Below are positions 11,701 through 23,600 of a stretch of DNA of 64,000 nt, in pieces (the first letter of the stretch is position 1; each line of letters starts with the position of its first letter). This DNA comes from Euleptes europaea. Taxonomy: Eukaryota; Chordata; Lepidosauria; Squamata; Sphaerodactylidae. A program made the position numbers and the translations under genes. The stretch covers positions 25,545,720 through 25,609,719 of the forward strand of contig NC_079331.1 of assembly GCF_029931775.1 (NCBI RefSeq). Reading direction: 5' to 3'. Under the pieces are notes generated by a model. The model was not told the DNA's origin, searched no databases, and worked only from the letters and a program-made list of their open reading frames with translations.

Positions 11701-13544
11701 AAGGTTGGGGACCTCTGGTCTAACCTAGTTCTAGGTCCCCCAACTAGTCCATCAGGACTCTCATGACCACATTCTGGGGAAACATGGCATGTTTCATTCA
11801 GCAAAAACCTCTGGATCCATTTCAGGCTGCCAGAGAGCCGACTTCTCCATTAGTTCAAGGAGCATAAAATGTAGAGGCCTCCCTCCTCGGACAGGTTGGC
11901 TGAGCAGGACTCCAGGTCCAGCATAGTAGAATTAATCAACAAAGGGGTGGGGGTGGACCTCAACCAGAAAAGTACAGAGAGCCTCAAAGGTTGAGCTGGA
12001 AACTATAAATCTATATAACAATTACAACTATAATTTTCAGACTTCCATTCTGATGCCTCATTGTGCCTGGAGAGGCCTACAGTGCAAAGAAATGATCTTT
12101 GAAGCACTGGCATAGCCCTGTGGGGTTTACCTGCTCTGGGCATAACCTCTGACTCTCTGTAGGACAGAGGTTGGAGGGGTGTGTGTCAGAAGAAGGTATA
12201 CAATACTGTGAAAGCCTTGGCAGACCCTACAGTAAGGTGTTAGGAGGCTCCTCCTCTCAGGAAGGCCTGGTGATGCTTGTGCCAGGCTGGACCAGGGCTC
12301 CAAAGGGCAGTCTCTGTGGAGACGACCCCCTGCAGCTGAGGAGGACTCGCTTTCTGCAGGTCTCCAGAACCCACGGAAACAGAGGAATGCTCTGTCCACA
12401 CGTTTCAGCCACTGCAGGCTCAACCTCTGAAGGAGACCACCTGGGCTGTTTGCAACTAATGTGACTGCTGCTCTTCAGAATACAGATGGGCCTTGGGCTG
12501 CTTAAGAGTTCAGATGGGCCAGCCCAGCCCTGGCTGTTTCTTGCTTAGGCTCCTTGCCTTTGCCAAGATGAGCAGGTCTCAAACTGTTCAAATCCTTGCT
12601 CTGCTGTGGAAGCTTGTTGGGTGACACCTTTGCCTAGCCTACCTCACAGGACTTTTGAAGATAAATTGGAGAAGAGAAAAGCAATGTTAGTTTTTTAGGG
12701 GATGGGAAGAAAAGTAGGATCTAAATTAATACACCCCCAACTCTGGTCAGGAACTGGTTCTGTTATCTGCAAGCTCATCACACAGTGTTGGTATCCTGAG
12801 CTGGGCAGCATGGTGCCACCAAGGTGTGCCCAAGTTGCCCAACTTGCAGCTGCCTCCTTGGCTCTGACTGCAGGTGAAGATAAGGCAGGCTGCAGCTGAG
12901 GTCTCCCGGAAGGGGCATCTCCATCCAGTCTGTCTGTATGCAACAGAGGCTGAACGGGAGCTTCCATTCTTCATTTTCAAATGATATACAAAGAAGGACA
13001 AGAAAAGGCATCTCAACCTTCCTGCAGAGACAGGGCAAAGACTGGCTTGGGTGGGGGGAAGACCTGCCTCCTAATCCAGTTCTGGCCCTTCCCCTGTGAT
13101 AGCAGCTGTTGGGCTGCTGGTGATTTAAAATGCCCTAAGGCTGCAGAGCTGTTGGCTGGTGTAAGGAAGAGAGATTCCCCCCCCCCCCACTTTGGAGGCA
13201 ACTGAGGGCCAGGCACGGGGCTGATGCCACGGAAGCAGCTTGTCCTCTTCGCGTTCTGCATCTGGGCATGGGGCTGGCTGCTGCAGGCAAAAGATGCCAG
13301 GCGGGGAGAACCCAGGGATTTTGCCACCTCTAGGCAGTTCTGTCCTCCTTTTTCTACAGATGTTGGTTTGGGTGTCTTTGACGTGGTGGTGACCGACAGT
13401 TCCTGCCCAGCAGCCATCTTGAAATGTGCAGAAGCCTTACAGCTGCCTGTGGTCAGCCAAGAGTGGATCATGCAAAGCCTGGTCGCGGGGGAAACGGTTG
13501 GCTTCCAGCACCCACAGTATCGGCTGGGGCCTGGCCCCTCTTGA
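8519..13544 (+). CDS. TP53BP1: TP53BP1, C-terminal coding exons (partial gene)
   Basis: TP53BP1 is the DNA double-strand-break response protein 53BP1, a nuclear scaffold that reads modified nucleosomes and steers repair toward end joining; its C-terminal tandem BRCT module binds p53 and phosphorylated H2AX. Three exons are visible: 8519-8718, 8909-9054 and 13360-13544. They have AG/GT borders and compatible phases (0, 2, 1). The translation matches the vertebrate 53BP1 C terminus: [11 protein letters not shown] and [18 protein letters not shown] in the first exon, [14 protein letters not shown] in the second, and GVFDVVVTD and [14 protein letters not shown] in the third. Earlier exons lie left of the window. 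The end ([14 protein letters not shown], then stop) differs from the human tail. The gene converges on TUBGCP4. Identification is secure; family function is established knowledge. Confidence 0.95.
8909..9054 (+). CDS. TP53BP1: TP53BP1 exon (second from last)
   Basis: 146-nt exon after TTTTCTAG and before GTAGGG. It completes the split Trp codon and encodes the linker and start of the second BRCT repeat ([18 protein letters not shown]), ending with the first base of an Asp codon. Confidence 0.95.
9640..10170 (+). mobile_element. L2-like LINE 3' end
   Basis: Resembles the 3' end of reptilian L2: the AAAGGCCTTCAAGACCTG segment, then GTAAGCTGCCTTGAACC with an AATAAATAAAT tail. Lies in the last TP53BP1 intron. 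Confidence 0.75.
10171..11160 (+). other. TP53BP1 last intron, unassigned
   Basis: No exon, RNA gene or clear mobile element recognised. Confidence 0.5.
11470..11735 (-). mobile_element. hAT-type MITE fragment
   Basis: Minus-strand reading starts CAGAGGTCCCCAACCTTTCT and has repeated CAAAATGGCTGCC blocks and an AATCAGAAGACTTGCTGGGC segment. It shares the layout of the element at 33851-34225. The far terminus is missing. Confidence 0.6.
11736..13359 (+). other. TP53BP1 last intron, remainder
   Basis: Intronic; ends in the pyrimidine tract before the last exon. A short motif (GAGCCTCAAAGGTTGAGCTG) at 11980 repeats one at 11164. Otherwise nothing recognised. Confidence 0.5.
13360..13544 (+). 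CDS. TP53BP1: TP53BP1 last coding exon
   Basis: Begins after TTTTTCTACAG. It completes the Asp codon and reads [16 protein letters not shown] through the second BRCT repeat to a TGA at 13542-13544. The 4.3-kb intron before it contains an L2 3' end and a hAT MITE piece. The C-terminal tail after GFQHPQY departs from the human sequence. Confidence 0.95.
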
Positions 13545-13644
13545 AATGGCCTTTCTTCTTGGCGAAGACTGTGTGCGGGCTTCTTGTGTCTTATCAGTTG
13601 ACCCATGCATGATGCGCTATAGTTAACTGCTGGCCTTTTATGAA

Positions 13645-13650
13645 AATAAA
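13645..13650 (+). terminator. TP53BP1: TP53BP1 poly(A) signal
   Basis: AATAAA about 100 nt after the TP53BP1 stop codon, followed within 25 nt by a T/GT-rich stretch (TTTTTTTGTTGTTGTG). This implies a very short 3' UTR of about 120 nt. Confidence 0.8.
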
Positions 13651-14437
13651 TGCTCAATTTTTTTGTTGTTGTGTTAATGGAACTCTCTTATTTTGCTGTC
13701 TCCAAAGGGGTCCCCTGAAGAAGTTTCTTCCAAATCAACTCAGGCTCACTAATTCATACAGGTTCTGTTTTCTTTGGTTGGCTGTGGATGAGTTAGAGTG
13801 GCCGGTGTTCTAGGCCCTGAGTGTACATATTTCTGTCAAATTGTACAGCCGCCCCAAAAGTCAGCATCCCACTGCTGCTCTGCACAAGTCCGCCACACAA
13901 TATCACGCTGACTTCAGCCTCTTCCACGCTTGGGGCCTGGCCCTTGTCATCCCCCCTCTCCTGTGCTGGCTATTAGTCAAAGAAGAGGTGGGGAGGTACA
14001 AATAAGACCACAACTCAGGCTTTTGTAAGGCAGAGAGGGAGAATGAATGAAGTGAGCTTTTTTAGGCTCGGAGGATAAGGTTGCTGGGGGGGGGGGAGAT
14101 TCCCACAGCAGTGCTAAGAAACCAGGCAGAGGAATGCTTCCTGAAGCCACCAGCGCTCCAGGCGGACCAGCATGGACAGAGGCTGGCTGGGAAGGTGCGG
14201 GGGTGAGGAGCCTGCTTCTTTACCTTTCTCAAGCGCTCACACCAGATAACTCCCCTTTGTGCAGCTTATAAAAAAAGAAAAGTAACTCTGGTTCAATGCA
14301 GCCTGACTTCTGATGGAGGTACGCAGAGAAAACCGCTTCTGGCCAGTTCCACAGGCAGCTGTGTCAACTGCTAGGAGTGCACAAGCGCCCTCCCCTCCCA
14401 AAGAAACTCCCATACAAGGAAAGCTGTACCAGCACTC

Positions 14438-14443
14438 TTTATT
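14438..14443 (-). terminator. TUBGCP4: TUBGCP4 poly(A) signal
   Basis: AATAAA on the minus strand (TTTATT on +), 142 nt after the proposed stop codon. It lies 0.8 kb from the convergent TP53BP1 signal. Confidence 0.75.
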
Positions 14444-14584
14444 GATGCTTGTTAACTTCCCCAGTTGTTGAAGAAGGGGTTGCGGTGCAGTGCTTGGTGG
14501 CTGCCCCCCGCCGTGGCTCTGCTGGTGCTCCTGCATCCTTGCACTCTTAGGAAGAGATGAACCCTGGCTCCTGTTGAGACGAGT

Positions 14585-14600
14585 TCAGTCCAGCCCCACG
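14585..14600 (-). CDS. TUBGCP4: TUBGCP4 exon 18 (terminal)
   Basis: After a pyrimidine-rich acceptor (CTCTTCCTTCACAG) the frame runs S-V-G-L-D-TGA, giving a GSVGLD end against human GSFGM. Its position, phase and the poly(A) signal downstream support it, but only five codons are involved. Confidence 0.8.
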
Positions 14601-17600
14601 CTGTGAAGGAAGAGGCAGGATTAGGCACAGTTGCAAAAACACTTTAGCCCACCCCCGTCCCCCCATGTGCAGTCTCCAAGGCCAGGGAGAAGGGGAGCTG
14701 AGGAAGGCCACACTCATGAAGAGCAAGTGATTTCACTGTTACATACTTGTTGAACTGCCTCATGGCACCAGTGCTTCTGCCTCAAGACAAGGCTTTTTTT
14801 TTGTGGGGGGGGGGGTTTTCCCTGAAGCTTAGCTGGCCAGCCCTAGGCTCAAAGGCCAAGACCTCCAGTGGGCAAGTATGTGCCAAGAGGGAATGGGAGT
14901 TCTTTTGATGAGCTATTTTAGGTGGGGCCATGTGAGGGCAGGCCCAGCGGGACTCTCGAGCTGTGAGGTGACTCATGGCTGCCAGGGACCTGTGGTGACG
15001 CTTCCAAGGAGCATTTTGGGGAACAGAGGCCAGCGACACTTTGCAGGGAAGGGAAGGAGGGGGCCCGTATCCCTTGCCCTGCACCCTTTTGTGCACTGTT
15101 GCCTGCCACATGTAAGAAGCAGTCCCCAAACAGTTGCTTTGCCCAGTTGTACCTGCCCAAGGTGCCTCCAGCCTGCGTGTAATACTTGTTGTAATCCAAG
15201 CGTAACAGTAACTGAGCCAAGTCTGAGTTTATCTGGTGGTTGTGAACACTGGAGAGAATCTTGAACAGAAGTGAAGACTGGCTGCTGAAACCCTGCGAGG
15301 CAAACACACAAACCATTTCTCCCGTTTCCACATGCTCCCCTCCAATAAGAACAGCTCTGCTGTATCACACCACCAGTCCACCTGGTGTAGTGGTTCATAC
15401 AGCAGCCAACGGCACTGAAGCCAAGGCATGGGTGCTGGCTCCTAGCACCGGCCATCCGAAGTTTCCTTTAGTCACCCTGGCTAGTAACAAATGATGAAAT
15501 GGTTCTCTAGGAATTGTTTAAAGCCACCTATGCAAGTAGCCATCACTGTGACCACTGGCAGTGAATTCTCCACTTGGCTGCCCTCGTCTGCACTTTTCCT
15601 AGATCTGCCATCAGCCAACAACAACAACGCCCCTGTGTAGATCTATGGTGCAGCCTCATTTGAAAAAGGAAGGTCCTTGCTTGTGGGATGTTAGGAGAAA
15701 TGTGACTGGGCATCAAAAAGAAGTGGTGGTGATTATTCCACCCCTCTCCCTCCCTCAGGAATGGGGGTACCACCCTAGACAAGGTCAAAAAGTCCTGGAA
15801 TGTTTCCTCAGGAACCCAGTTGGAAGCCACTGCCTCTGTCATACAAGGATGCTCGGCAGGGAACTTCATGCTCAGGCTTCCCTTTGACCCCCCCCCCCCA
15901 CCATCATTTAGTTTGTAGCAGGAGTAACCCATCCCCACATGAAAGGGATAACAGCGCTACTGTTTTGAATATCCTGCCGCCAGAAACAGGCAAGATTCCA
16001 TTACAATCACAGGCAAAAAGCAAAGGGGTCATGTCACAGACTGCCTGTTCATATCCACAGAAGCACCTGCAGTCACCAAAGAGCCACCTCTAGGAATGTC
16101 ATAGTCTCCCACCACCTGCAAACACCAGACACTACAGCACGAAGAGGAATGGCTGTACCTTGGCCAGGATGCTCAGCTGGGTGGTCCCCCGCTCATCCAG
16201 TGGCCCTAGGTTCTGACTAACCAATGAGCAGAAGCTATGGCAGAGATCCAGGATTTCATTCAGACAGTGGAAAGCCTGCAGAGGAAGAAAGCACACGTGT
16301 GTGTAAGGGTCATTCAAGGGTCTCCTGGCCTCACAGCAGCCTCAGCTCGCTCTGGGATTTCACATCTCACACTAAACTTAATTCATAAACTTAATTTAGT
16401 TTAATACATCTCCATAAAGCCTTGGCCAAGGGAACTACTTTGATGTTCATGAGGAGCTAGCCAAGCAGCAAGCCAAATCTGGAGTAAATTCCAGGACCAT
16501 CCCACGTGCTTCTGGTGTGGTGCTTTGGGAAAAGACCACGGCAGCCTCTCCACCCATGCTGACCAAGCTGCCACCGCCACTGAATAGCCAGCAAGAACTA
16601 CTACCCCCGCCCCGCCAAACACATTCACAGTGTCCTGGAAAACCTGCCTTTGCAATGCTAAGTGAACTAGGGGAATTTTCAATCAATAGTTTTAGTGATT
16701 TGCACATTTATGCTTATGACTAGGGAGGTACTAGAGAAAAACTCAAAATGCATAATTGCCATGTGCCTCTTGTGTGGCAGCGCCTCCTTCACACCCAGCG
16801 CGTGTCCACGTGTAATGCTGGTTCTACCAACTCTTGCAGGTCTGTTGGCTCAAACACTACAGCTGTGTGAGCCTTGTGGGACTAAGAGGCACTCACTGGT
16901 TTCAGCAAGATGAAGGACTGGGCCAGGAGGTTGCTCAGGAAGTGGTCGTGTGCCAGCCGTATGCTCTCAAAGTCACGGGTGGAATTGATCTGGTGCAGGA
17001 GCTGTGCAAACTGAGACTCGAGGACATCCACCTGGGAGCAAGAAAGCCAGAAAACACACTGCCACCTTTGCCAGGGCCACGGGCATCTTGGAGGGAAAAA
17101 GGAGAATCCGCCCAAAGGAACAGGAGCAGCAGCAGTTCTGAATCAGATCTTTAAAAGGTCTCCAAAGAACCAAAGAAAGAGCCATGGAGCACTGGAGACA
17201 AAAGCCTGTTTCCCACCTGCCAGTCCTCCCAAAGGAAGGTGGAACTACCTAGCACCCTCACCTGCAAGTAATACTGCAGATTGTCCACAAGGAAAGTCAT
17301 GTGATGCCGCATCTGCCACTTGACCGCGCCTGTCCGGCTGGATTCCAGGCCCTTGCCCTGCATCTGCAGAGCCCAGCAATGCTGCAGCTCAGCCTGGACT
17401 CGCCGCACGCTCAGCAGGTACTTGAACACCACGTTGTATCTGGAGAAGAGTGCAGATCCTGGCTGGGCCACGCCCTGGGCAAGGAGCCCTGACCGAAAAC
17501 ACGGACCCCATTCCGATCAGGGGGAGCCTCTCCTCTTCCAGGAGCACACCATGTGTGTGTGTGTGGGGGGGGGAGTCCCAGACTTGGAAAGATACACCAC

Positions 17601-20600
17601 CCAAAGCTTTTCTCCCAAACCAATGCTATCACCAACCACTAAGTACTATGGCCGCCAAGGGGAAGCCCAGCACTCACTTCTCCAGCACAGCGGGCGTGAA
17701 GAGGATATGTAGAGGCCACTGCACCTTGTAGTGGAGTCCTAGTGCAGCCCAGCCAGATGTGGGAGATTCATGGGGGGATAATTCTCGAGAAGGGGTTTCA
17801 CGAGCTTGAGCAACATCTGAAATGGAAGCCCATGAAAACAACTTGCACTGGAGGCAGGAGGCAGTTAGGTTAACAAAGATCAGCCCAGGGCAGCTGGCAG
17901 AATGGATGTAAGGAAAAATTGGCAATTTTCTTACCACTAATTCTTATTTTCAGGAGAGACAGGAGGGTATTCTATATCCTTTGGGACTGTCCCCTCCTTC
18001 AGAAGGAAGGGAGAGACAGCTTACGAAAGAGGACTCCTCCATGAAGGAGAGTCTCTTACTTTCTAGAACAGGAACAATCTACAACATACATGGTCAGTGG
18101 GCACCAATGTGGCAAATGAAGCGCTATGGTGCTAAGTGCAAGATGATCCGCACCGGAAATCCTAACTTTAAATACATGCTGATGGGGTCTCAGCTAGCCA
18201 TGAGTTTGAGAGAAACATCTGGCTGTTGTGGCAGACAGCTCCATGAAAAGGTCAGCTTCATGCCTTGGCAGCACGTTCAGGATTATTAGGAAAGGGACTG
18301 AAAATAAGGTGGCCAGTACTGTGGTGCCCCTGGTACAGACCTGTGGTGGGGCCTTATCCGGCATGTTGTGTAGAGTTCTGCTTGCTGTATCTCAAAAGAG
18401 CTATTGCAGAGCTGAGAAAAGTGCAGAAGATGGGGGAAAGGATGATCTAGGGGTAGCACCTATGACAAGAGGCTTTTTTTTTTTTAAAGACTACTGGGGG
18501 ACATGACAGAAGTTTATAAAATTGTATCTGGGGTAGAGAAAACAGATAGAGAGAACATTTTCTCTCTCCCATACCAGAACTTGTGGACACCCAACAAAGC
18601 TTTGGCTGGGATAGGGGGCGGGATACAAATATAATAAACAAACAAACAAATAAAGTTTATGAGCAACAGGTTCAGGGCACACAATGGGGAGTGGGCTTTT
18701 TAAAAAAAAAAAAACAACTCAAAGTAATTAAGCGGTGTTATTTCCTCTCACTGCCAGTGGACAGAAGGATGGCCACGAGCACAGATGGTTTGAAAAGAGG
18801 GTCAGACATTCATGGAGGAGGAGGGGCACGTCCCCCAGTTCTAGTGAGTCGGGGGAACCTCCATATCCAGAGGCAGCAAACCTCTGCACACCAGGGCTGG
18901 GAGGCAACAGCAGGGGAAACTTGGCCTGGTTGACTGGCCCTCCGTGGCAACTGTTGGCTGCTGTCTGAAAACAGGATGCTGGACCGAACGGATACAGAAT
19001 TTCCTCCTGCCTTTACTGGAGAACAACTAACAGGACTGTGCAGAATCCCTCTCGTTCTGCAGCACAACCACCTGTGGAGCAGTTTATAATTGGGGGTCTA
19101 AGGCACAGGAAGGGCTGCTTTGCCCCTCTCCGTCCAACAAGATTGGGGGCTGGGGTTTGAACTCTAGCCCTGCTGCACAGTTGGCGTTGACAGGTCCTTC
19201 GGCAGAGGAGGCCAGGGGGACTCACACATCTGCACTGCCCAACACAACGCAACTTGTGACACCAAACCCACCTCGGTGCTCCTTTCCATGGTAGTGGATA
19301 GTCAGATGAAGGAGAGGAAGGAGGTTGTCGTCATCCAATAATACTTTGTGGGCTGACTGCTGGAAAGCCACATTGACATCTGTGAGGCAAAGGCACGAAT
19401 GGCCTGATCAGCAGGCAGAAATGCCACGGCCGGCTCTCCCTGCCCTCTTTCGTGGCACGTCACATCAGAAGCACCTCTCCGAGGTGAGACTTGTAGGAGG
19501 CCGGCTCCCCTTGGAAAGAAGAGGGTTGGCCTCTACATTCCATGAGAAACCAAGACAAGTACCAGGCCGTCCATGGCTGAATGGAGGCACCCCGCAGCAC
19601 TAACTGCCAGCCCCCCCGAAGCCTTCCCCTCCCCGAGAAGAATTTCCTGACACTTGCCGTGCTCGGTCACTGCACTGGGAGGCGTCTTCAGCATATGCTG
19701 TGCGGTGTCAATGAAAGCCTGAAATAGCTCTCCTCTGCCCAAGAGATAAAAATCTTTAATAATCTGAAAGGAAAGCAAGTAACATCGAAGGCATCAAGGT
19801 CTCCAACTGAGTCACTCTCTGTCCCCAGGAGCCCAACTCTCCAGCCTCCTGAAGAAGGAGGAGATTTCAAAAGTTCAGGAGGAAATCGGAATTTACCTTC
19901 AACTGCCCTATGAGGTCTGATTCTTCTACCATCAGCTTCCATAAGTGCTGAGAAGTAAGAGAGGACAGTCTATCAATATCCTGAGCCAAGAATCCCCAAC
20001 AGCTGAGAGGCAGAGCCACCTCTTCTCCCCAGGAGACAAACATACCCATATGGAGCTGCTGTACACTGAGTCAGTCCACTAGACTATCATGGTCAGTATT
20101 AGAAAAGAGCAAAGAGTCTAGTAGCACCTTAAAGACTATGAAAATTTCTAGCAGGGTAGGAGCTTTCGTGAGTCGCAGCTCATTTCTTCAGATATCATCG
20201 TGATCTAAACCCAGTATTGTCTATTCTGACTGGCAGCCACTCTCCAGGGTCTTTCACAACCACCTACTACCTGGTCTGAAACACAATGTGCAGGACTAGA
20301 TGGACCAATAGTCTGAGCCAGCAGGGCTCTTCTTATATTATGCTGACCTCAGCCACAGTGCTCCGGATCCAGTCAACCACAGACTCAAAGTCCACCAGGT
20401 TGAAGATGGGCTGCTGTTTGAGGCGATGCAATTCTGCAGCAAAGGTGTCCTCCTGGTTCTTCAAGATGGACCCTGAGGCACAAGAAAAGGGCAGTCTGGT
20501 CAGCAGCTGTCCTTTGTGCCCATGGGAAAGAAGGGAGACATTTTTGTTTTTGCCATCAAGCCACAGCCAACTTATGGCAACCCCTGGTGGTGTTTTCAAG

Positions 20601-23600
20601 GCGAGAGGCATTCGGAGGTGGTCTGCCATTGCCTGCCTCTACATCATGCCCCTGGTATTCCTTGGAGGTCTCCCATCCCAATACTTGCCAGGGTTGAGGC
20701 TGAGAGTGTGTGACTGGCCCAAGGTCATCCAGCAACATCCCATGGCAGAGAGATTCGAACCTGGGTCTCCCAGATCCTAGTCTGACACTTTAACCACCAC
20801 ACCCCATTGGTTCTCATGTCCTTCATGTCCGAGAGACAGAAGAGAGGCCCATACTTAACACATTAGTCTAGCTCACCCACCAGTGCCTTCTGGTGGACAC
20901 AAGGCCAGCCCTACTGATTGTTACACTAAGAACAGCAGAACATGCAAAATATCAGAAATAGTCAAAGGGGCTGGTGGGTCTTAGCTGGAACCCTGCATTT
21001 CCTTCTAAAAACCTTAATTGTAGTAGTGGGAGGCCCTCAAAGATGGAGCAGGAAACTCTGGGGCATTTTTCACGGTAGATTTTGCTTCGGTTTTGCCATG
21101 GACTAAAAAAAACAACGATTTAAATATTTTTTTCATGGCCGCGATTTATCCCCGTCAATTATCTGTAGTTTTGGTTTTTCATGGGAACAAAGTACGCTGT
21201 ATTTGACAATGGTTTGGTCTGTCCCTTTTGCAGGAGGCCTCCCCTTCCAACAGTCTCATTGTTTATGCCTGCCCCCAGCTCCGCCCCAGCTCCGCCCAGC
21301 AGATTACCTCGTGCGGTTCACCAGCCCCAGTGCAAAAAACAAGCACCAGTCCCTCTGGTCTCCTCCATTTTTCTTCCACCCTCGCCCTGTTCTGCTTTTG
21401 GAACAGTAAGATTCCAAATTGGGGGGGGGGGGCAAGGCAGCCCTTTCCTCAAAGCTTCCCTCTATTTTCTATAGGTGTGGAACCCATTGCCCTTTAATGA
21501 TAGGATTGGGGGGGGGCAGGGAATCCATGTGCCCAGAGAAGTGTTTAGCTGAAAGTGGGAATAGCGGGGGGAGGGGAGAGGAAAGAAGGCCCCTGGATTG
21601 CGCGCCAGCCCCGATCCAGCCAGTGTGCATGGCGGGGGGGGGGGGGGAGAAAAGAAGGCCCCTGGATTGCGCGCCGGCCATGATCCGGCCACATTGCATC
21701 ATGAGACAGGAGGGCTCCTAGCTTGCGCGCCAGCCCCGATCCAGCCAGTGTGCATGGCGGGGGGGGGGGGGAGAGGAAAGAAGCCCCCTGGATTGCGCTC
21801 TGGCCATGATCCGGCCACAGTGCATCGAGAGAGAGGAGGGAGGTAAGAGCAGGCTGGCCGCCCCTCTTCAGAAGAGTGATGGGAGGGAGTTTTGCCTTGG
21901 GTTTTCCGCTCTCAGGATGCACATTTTTCCCATCCGATTTCTCAAAAATCCCTCCTCCCCTCTCGGGCAGAGGAGCCAACAGCCCCTCCCCTTGAACATC
22001 CCCCCCACGGGTCCAGCTGCCCTAGACTGAGCTGCCACCACCTATACCCCCAGAACGTGAGGAGCACATGGCGTGGCCCCGCAGGTCTCCCCCTGGAGCC
22101 GTCCGTCCGACGTCCCTCTGGGCTTGGAGGTGTGGGCCCAGCTCCAAGGCCCATCCCGGGCGAGGGGCGGGGAAGGCGTGCAGGGACAGAGGGAGAGAAG
22201 CGCCAGGATTCTAGGCAGGCAGGCAGCAAAAGGGGCGGTATTCTTGTCCGAGTGCGAAACTCCACCAGCCAATCACCGTTCTTGGGGGAGGAGAAAGGAG
22301 ACATCCCGGGGAGCGAAGCAAACATTTTTTCATGGGCATCCGAGAAACAAAACACAACTCCACAGGAAAGATCGTCTCAAAAGTGGTTTGGATTGCCTCT
22401 CTTTTAACGCGGCTCATTTTGCTCAGTGGGGGAAAATACGGATCTGCAGTGAATAACCAAAATTTGACTCCGACGCAAATCAGCGTCGAAACAGCAGCAA
22501 ATCTCCGTGAAGAATACCCCTCTGAGGTGGACCAAAGAGGGAAAAGTTCTGTGAGAACAATCTGAGGCATTCGTGATTGCAAAAACAGACAGCTGAGAGG
22601 TTTTAAGTATCAAACCCCGCTTAACTCCAGAACTTTACATTTATCTTCAGTTAAATTCATTTTGTTAGTTTTAGCCCAGTTTTCCAGCCTGTCAAGATCA
22701 TCCTGCATCCTGGCTCTGTCTTCTACCGTATTTGCTACCCCTCCCAATTTAGTATCATCTGCAAATTTAATAAGCATTTCCTCTACTCCTTCATCCAATT
22801 CATTTATAAAGATGTTGAACAGCACAGGCCCAGGACATCCCAGAGGCACTCCACTAGTCACTCCAAGATGAGGAACCATTAACAAGCGCTCTGAGTGCAA
22901 TCCGTCAACCAGTTTCAGATCCACCTAACAGTAATAGGATCTAAACCACATTTTACCAACTTGTCAACAAGAATATTATGTGGAACCTCATCAAAGTCCT
23001 TACTGAAATCAAGATAAACTATGTTCACAGCATTCCCCTGATCCAGCATGGTAGTAAATTTCTCAGAAAAGGAAATGAGGTTAGTCTGACATGACTTGTT
23101 CTTGAGAAACCCGTGCTACCTCTTAGTAATCACAGCCATCCTTTCTAGATGCTCAAGGACTGACTGATGATTTGTTCTAAAACTTTTCCAGATATGACAT
23201 CAAAGTGATGTGTCAGTAGTTACCCGGATTCTCCTTTTCCCCCTTCTTAAAGATGGGGACCACATTTGCCCATCACCTCCAGTCTTCTGGCACCTCACCT
23301 GTTCTCCAATAATTCTCAAAAATAATGGACAGAGGCTCAGAAATTACATCTGCGAGTTCTTTGAGTACCCGTGGATGCAATTCATCTGGCTCTGAGGACT
23401 TAGTTTCATTTAACAAAGAAACTAGGTGTTTGTGCACTACCCCAATGCCAATCCTAAGCTGCAACTCCCTTCCTTCATATGTTTTTGACATGTTGAGCAC
23501 CGTTTCCCTCGCAAGAGAAGACTGAGGAAATGTAGGAATTGAGCAGTCCTGCCCTCTCTTCATCACCTGTGACAATTTCACTTTCCTGTTCGTGCAATGG

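Noticed and set aside
21560-21845. Regularly spaced repeats that might suggest a CRISPR array
   Set aside because: Units are contiguous minisatellite repeats with diverged copies, no unique spacers, in vertebrate DNA.
21892-22407. 171-codon ORF in the GC-rich intronic element
   Set aside because: No recognisable domain and composition explained by GC richness; kept only as part of the inverted-repeat element.
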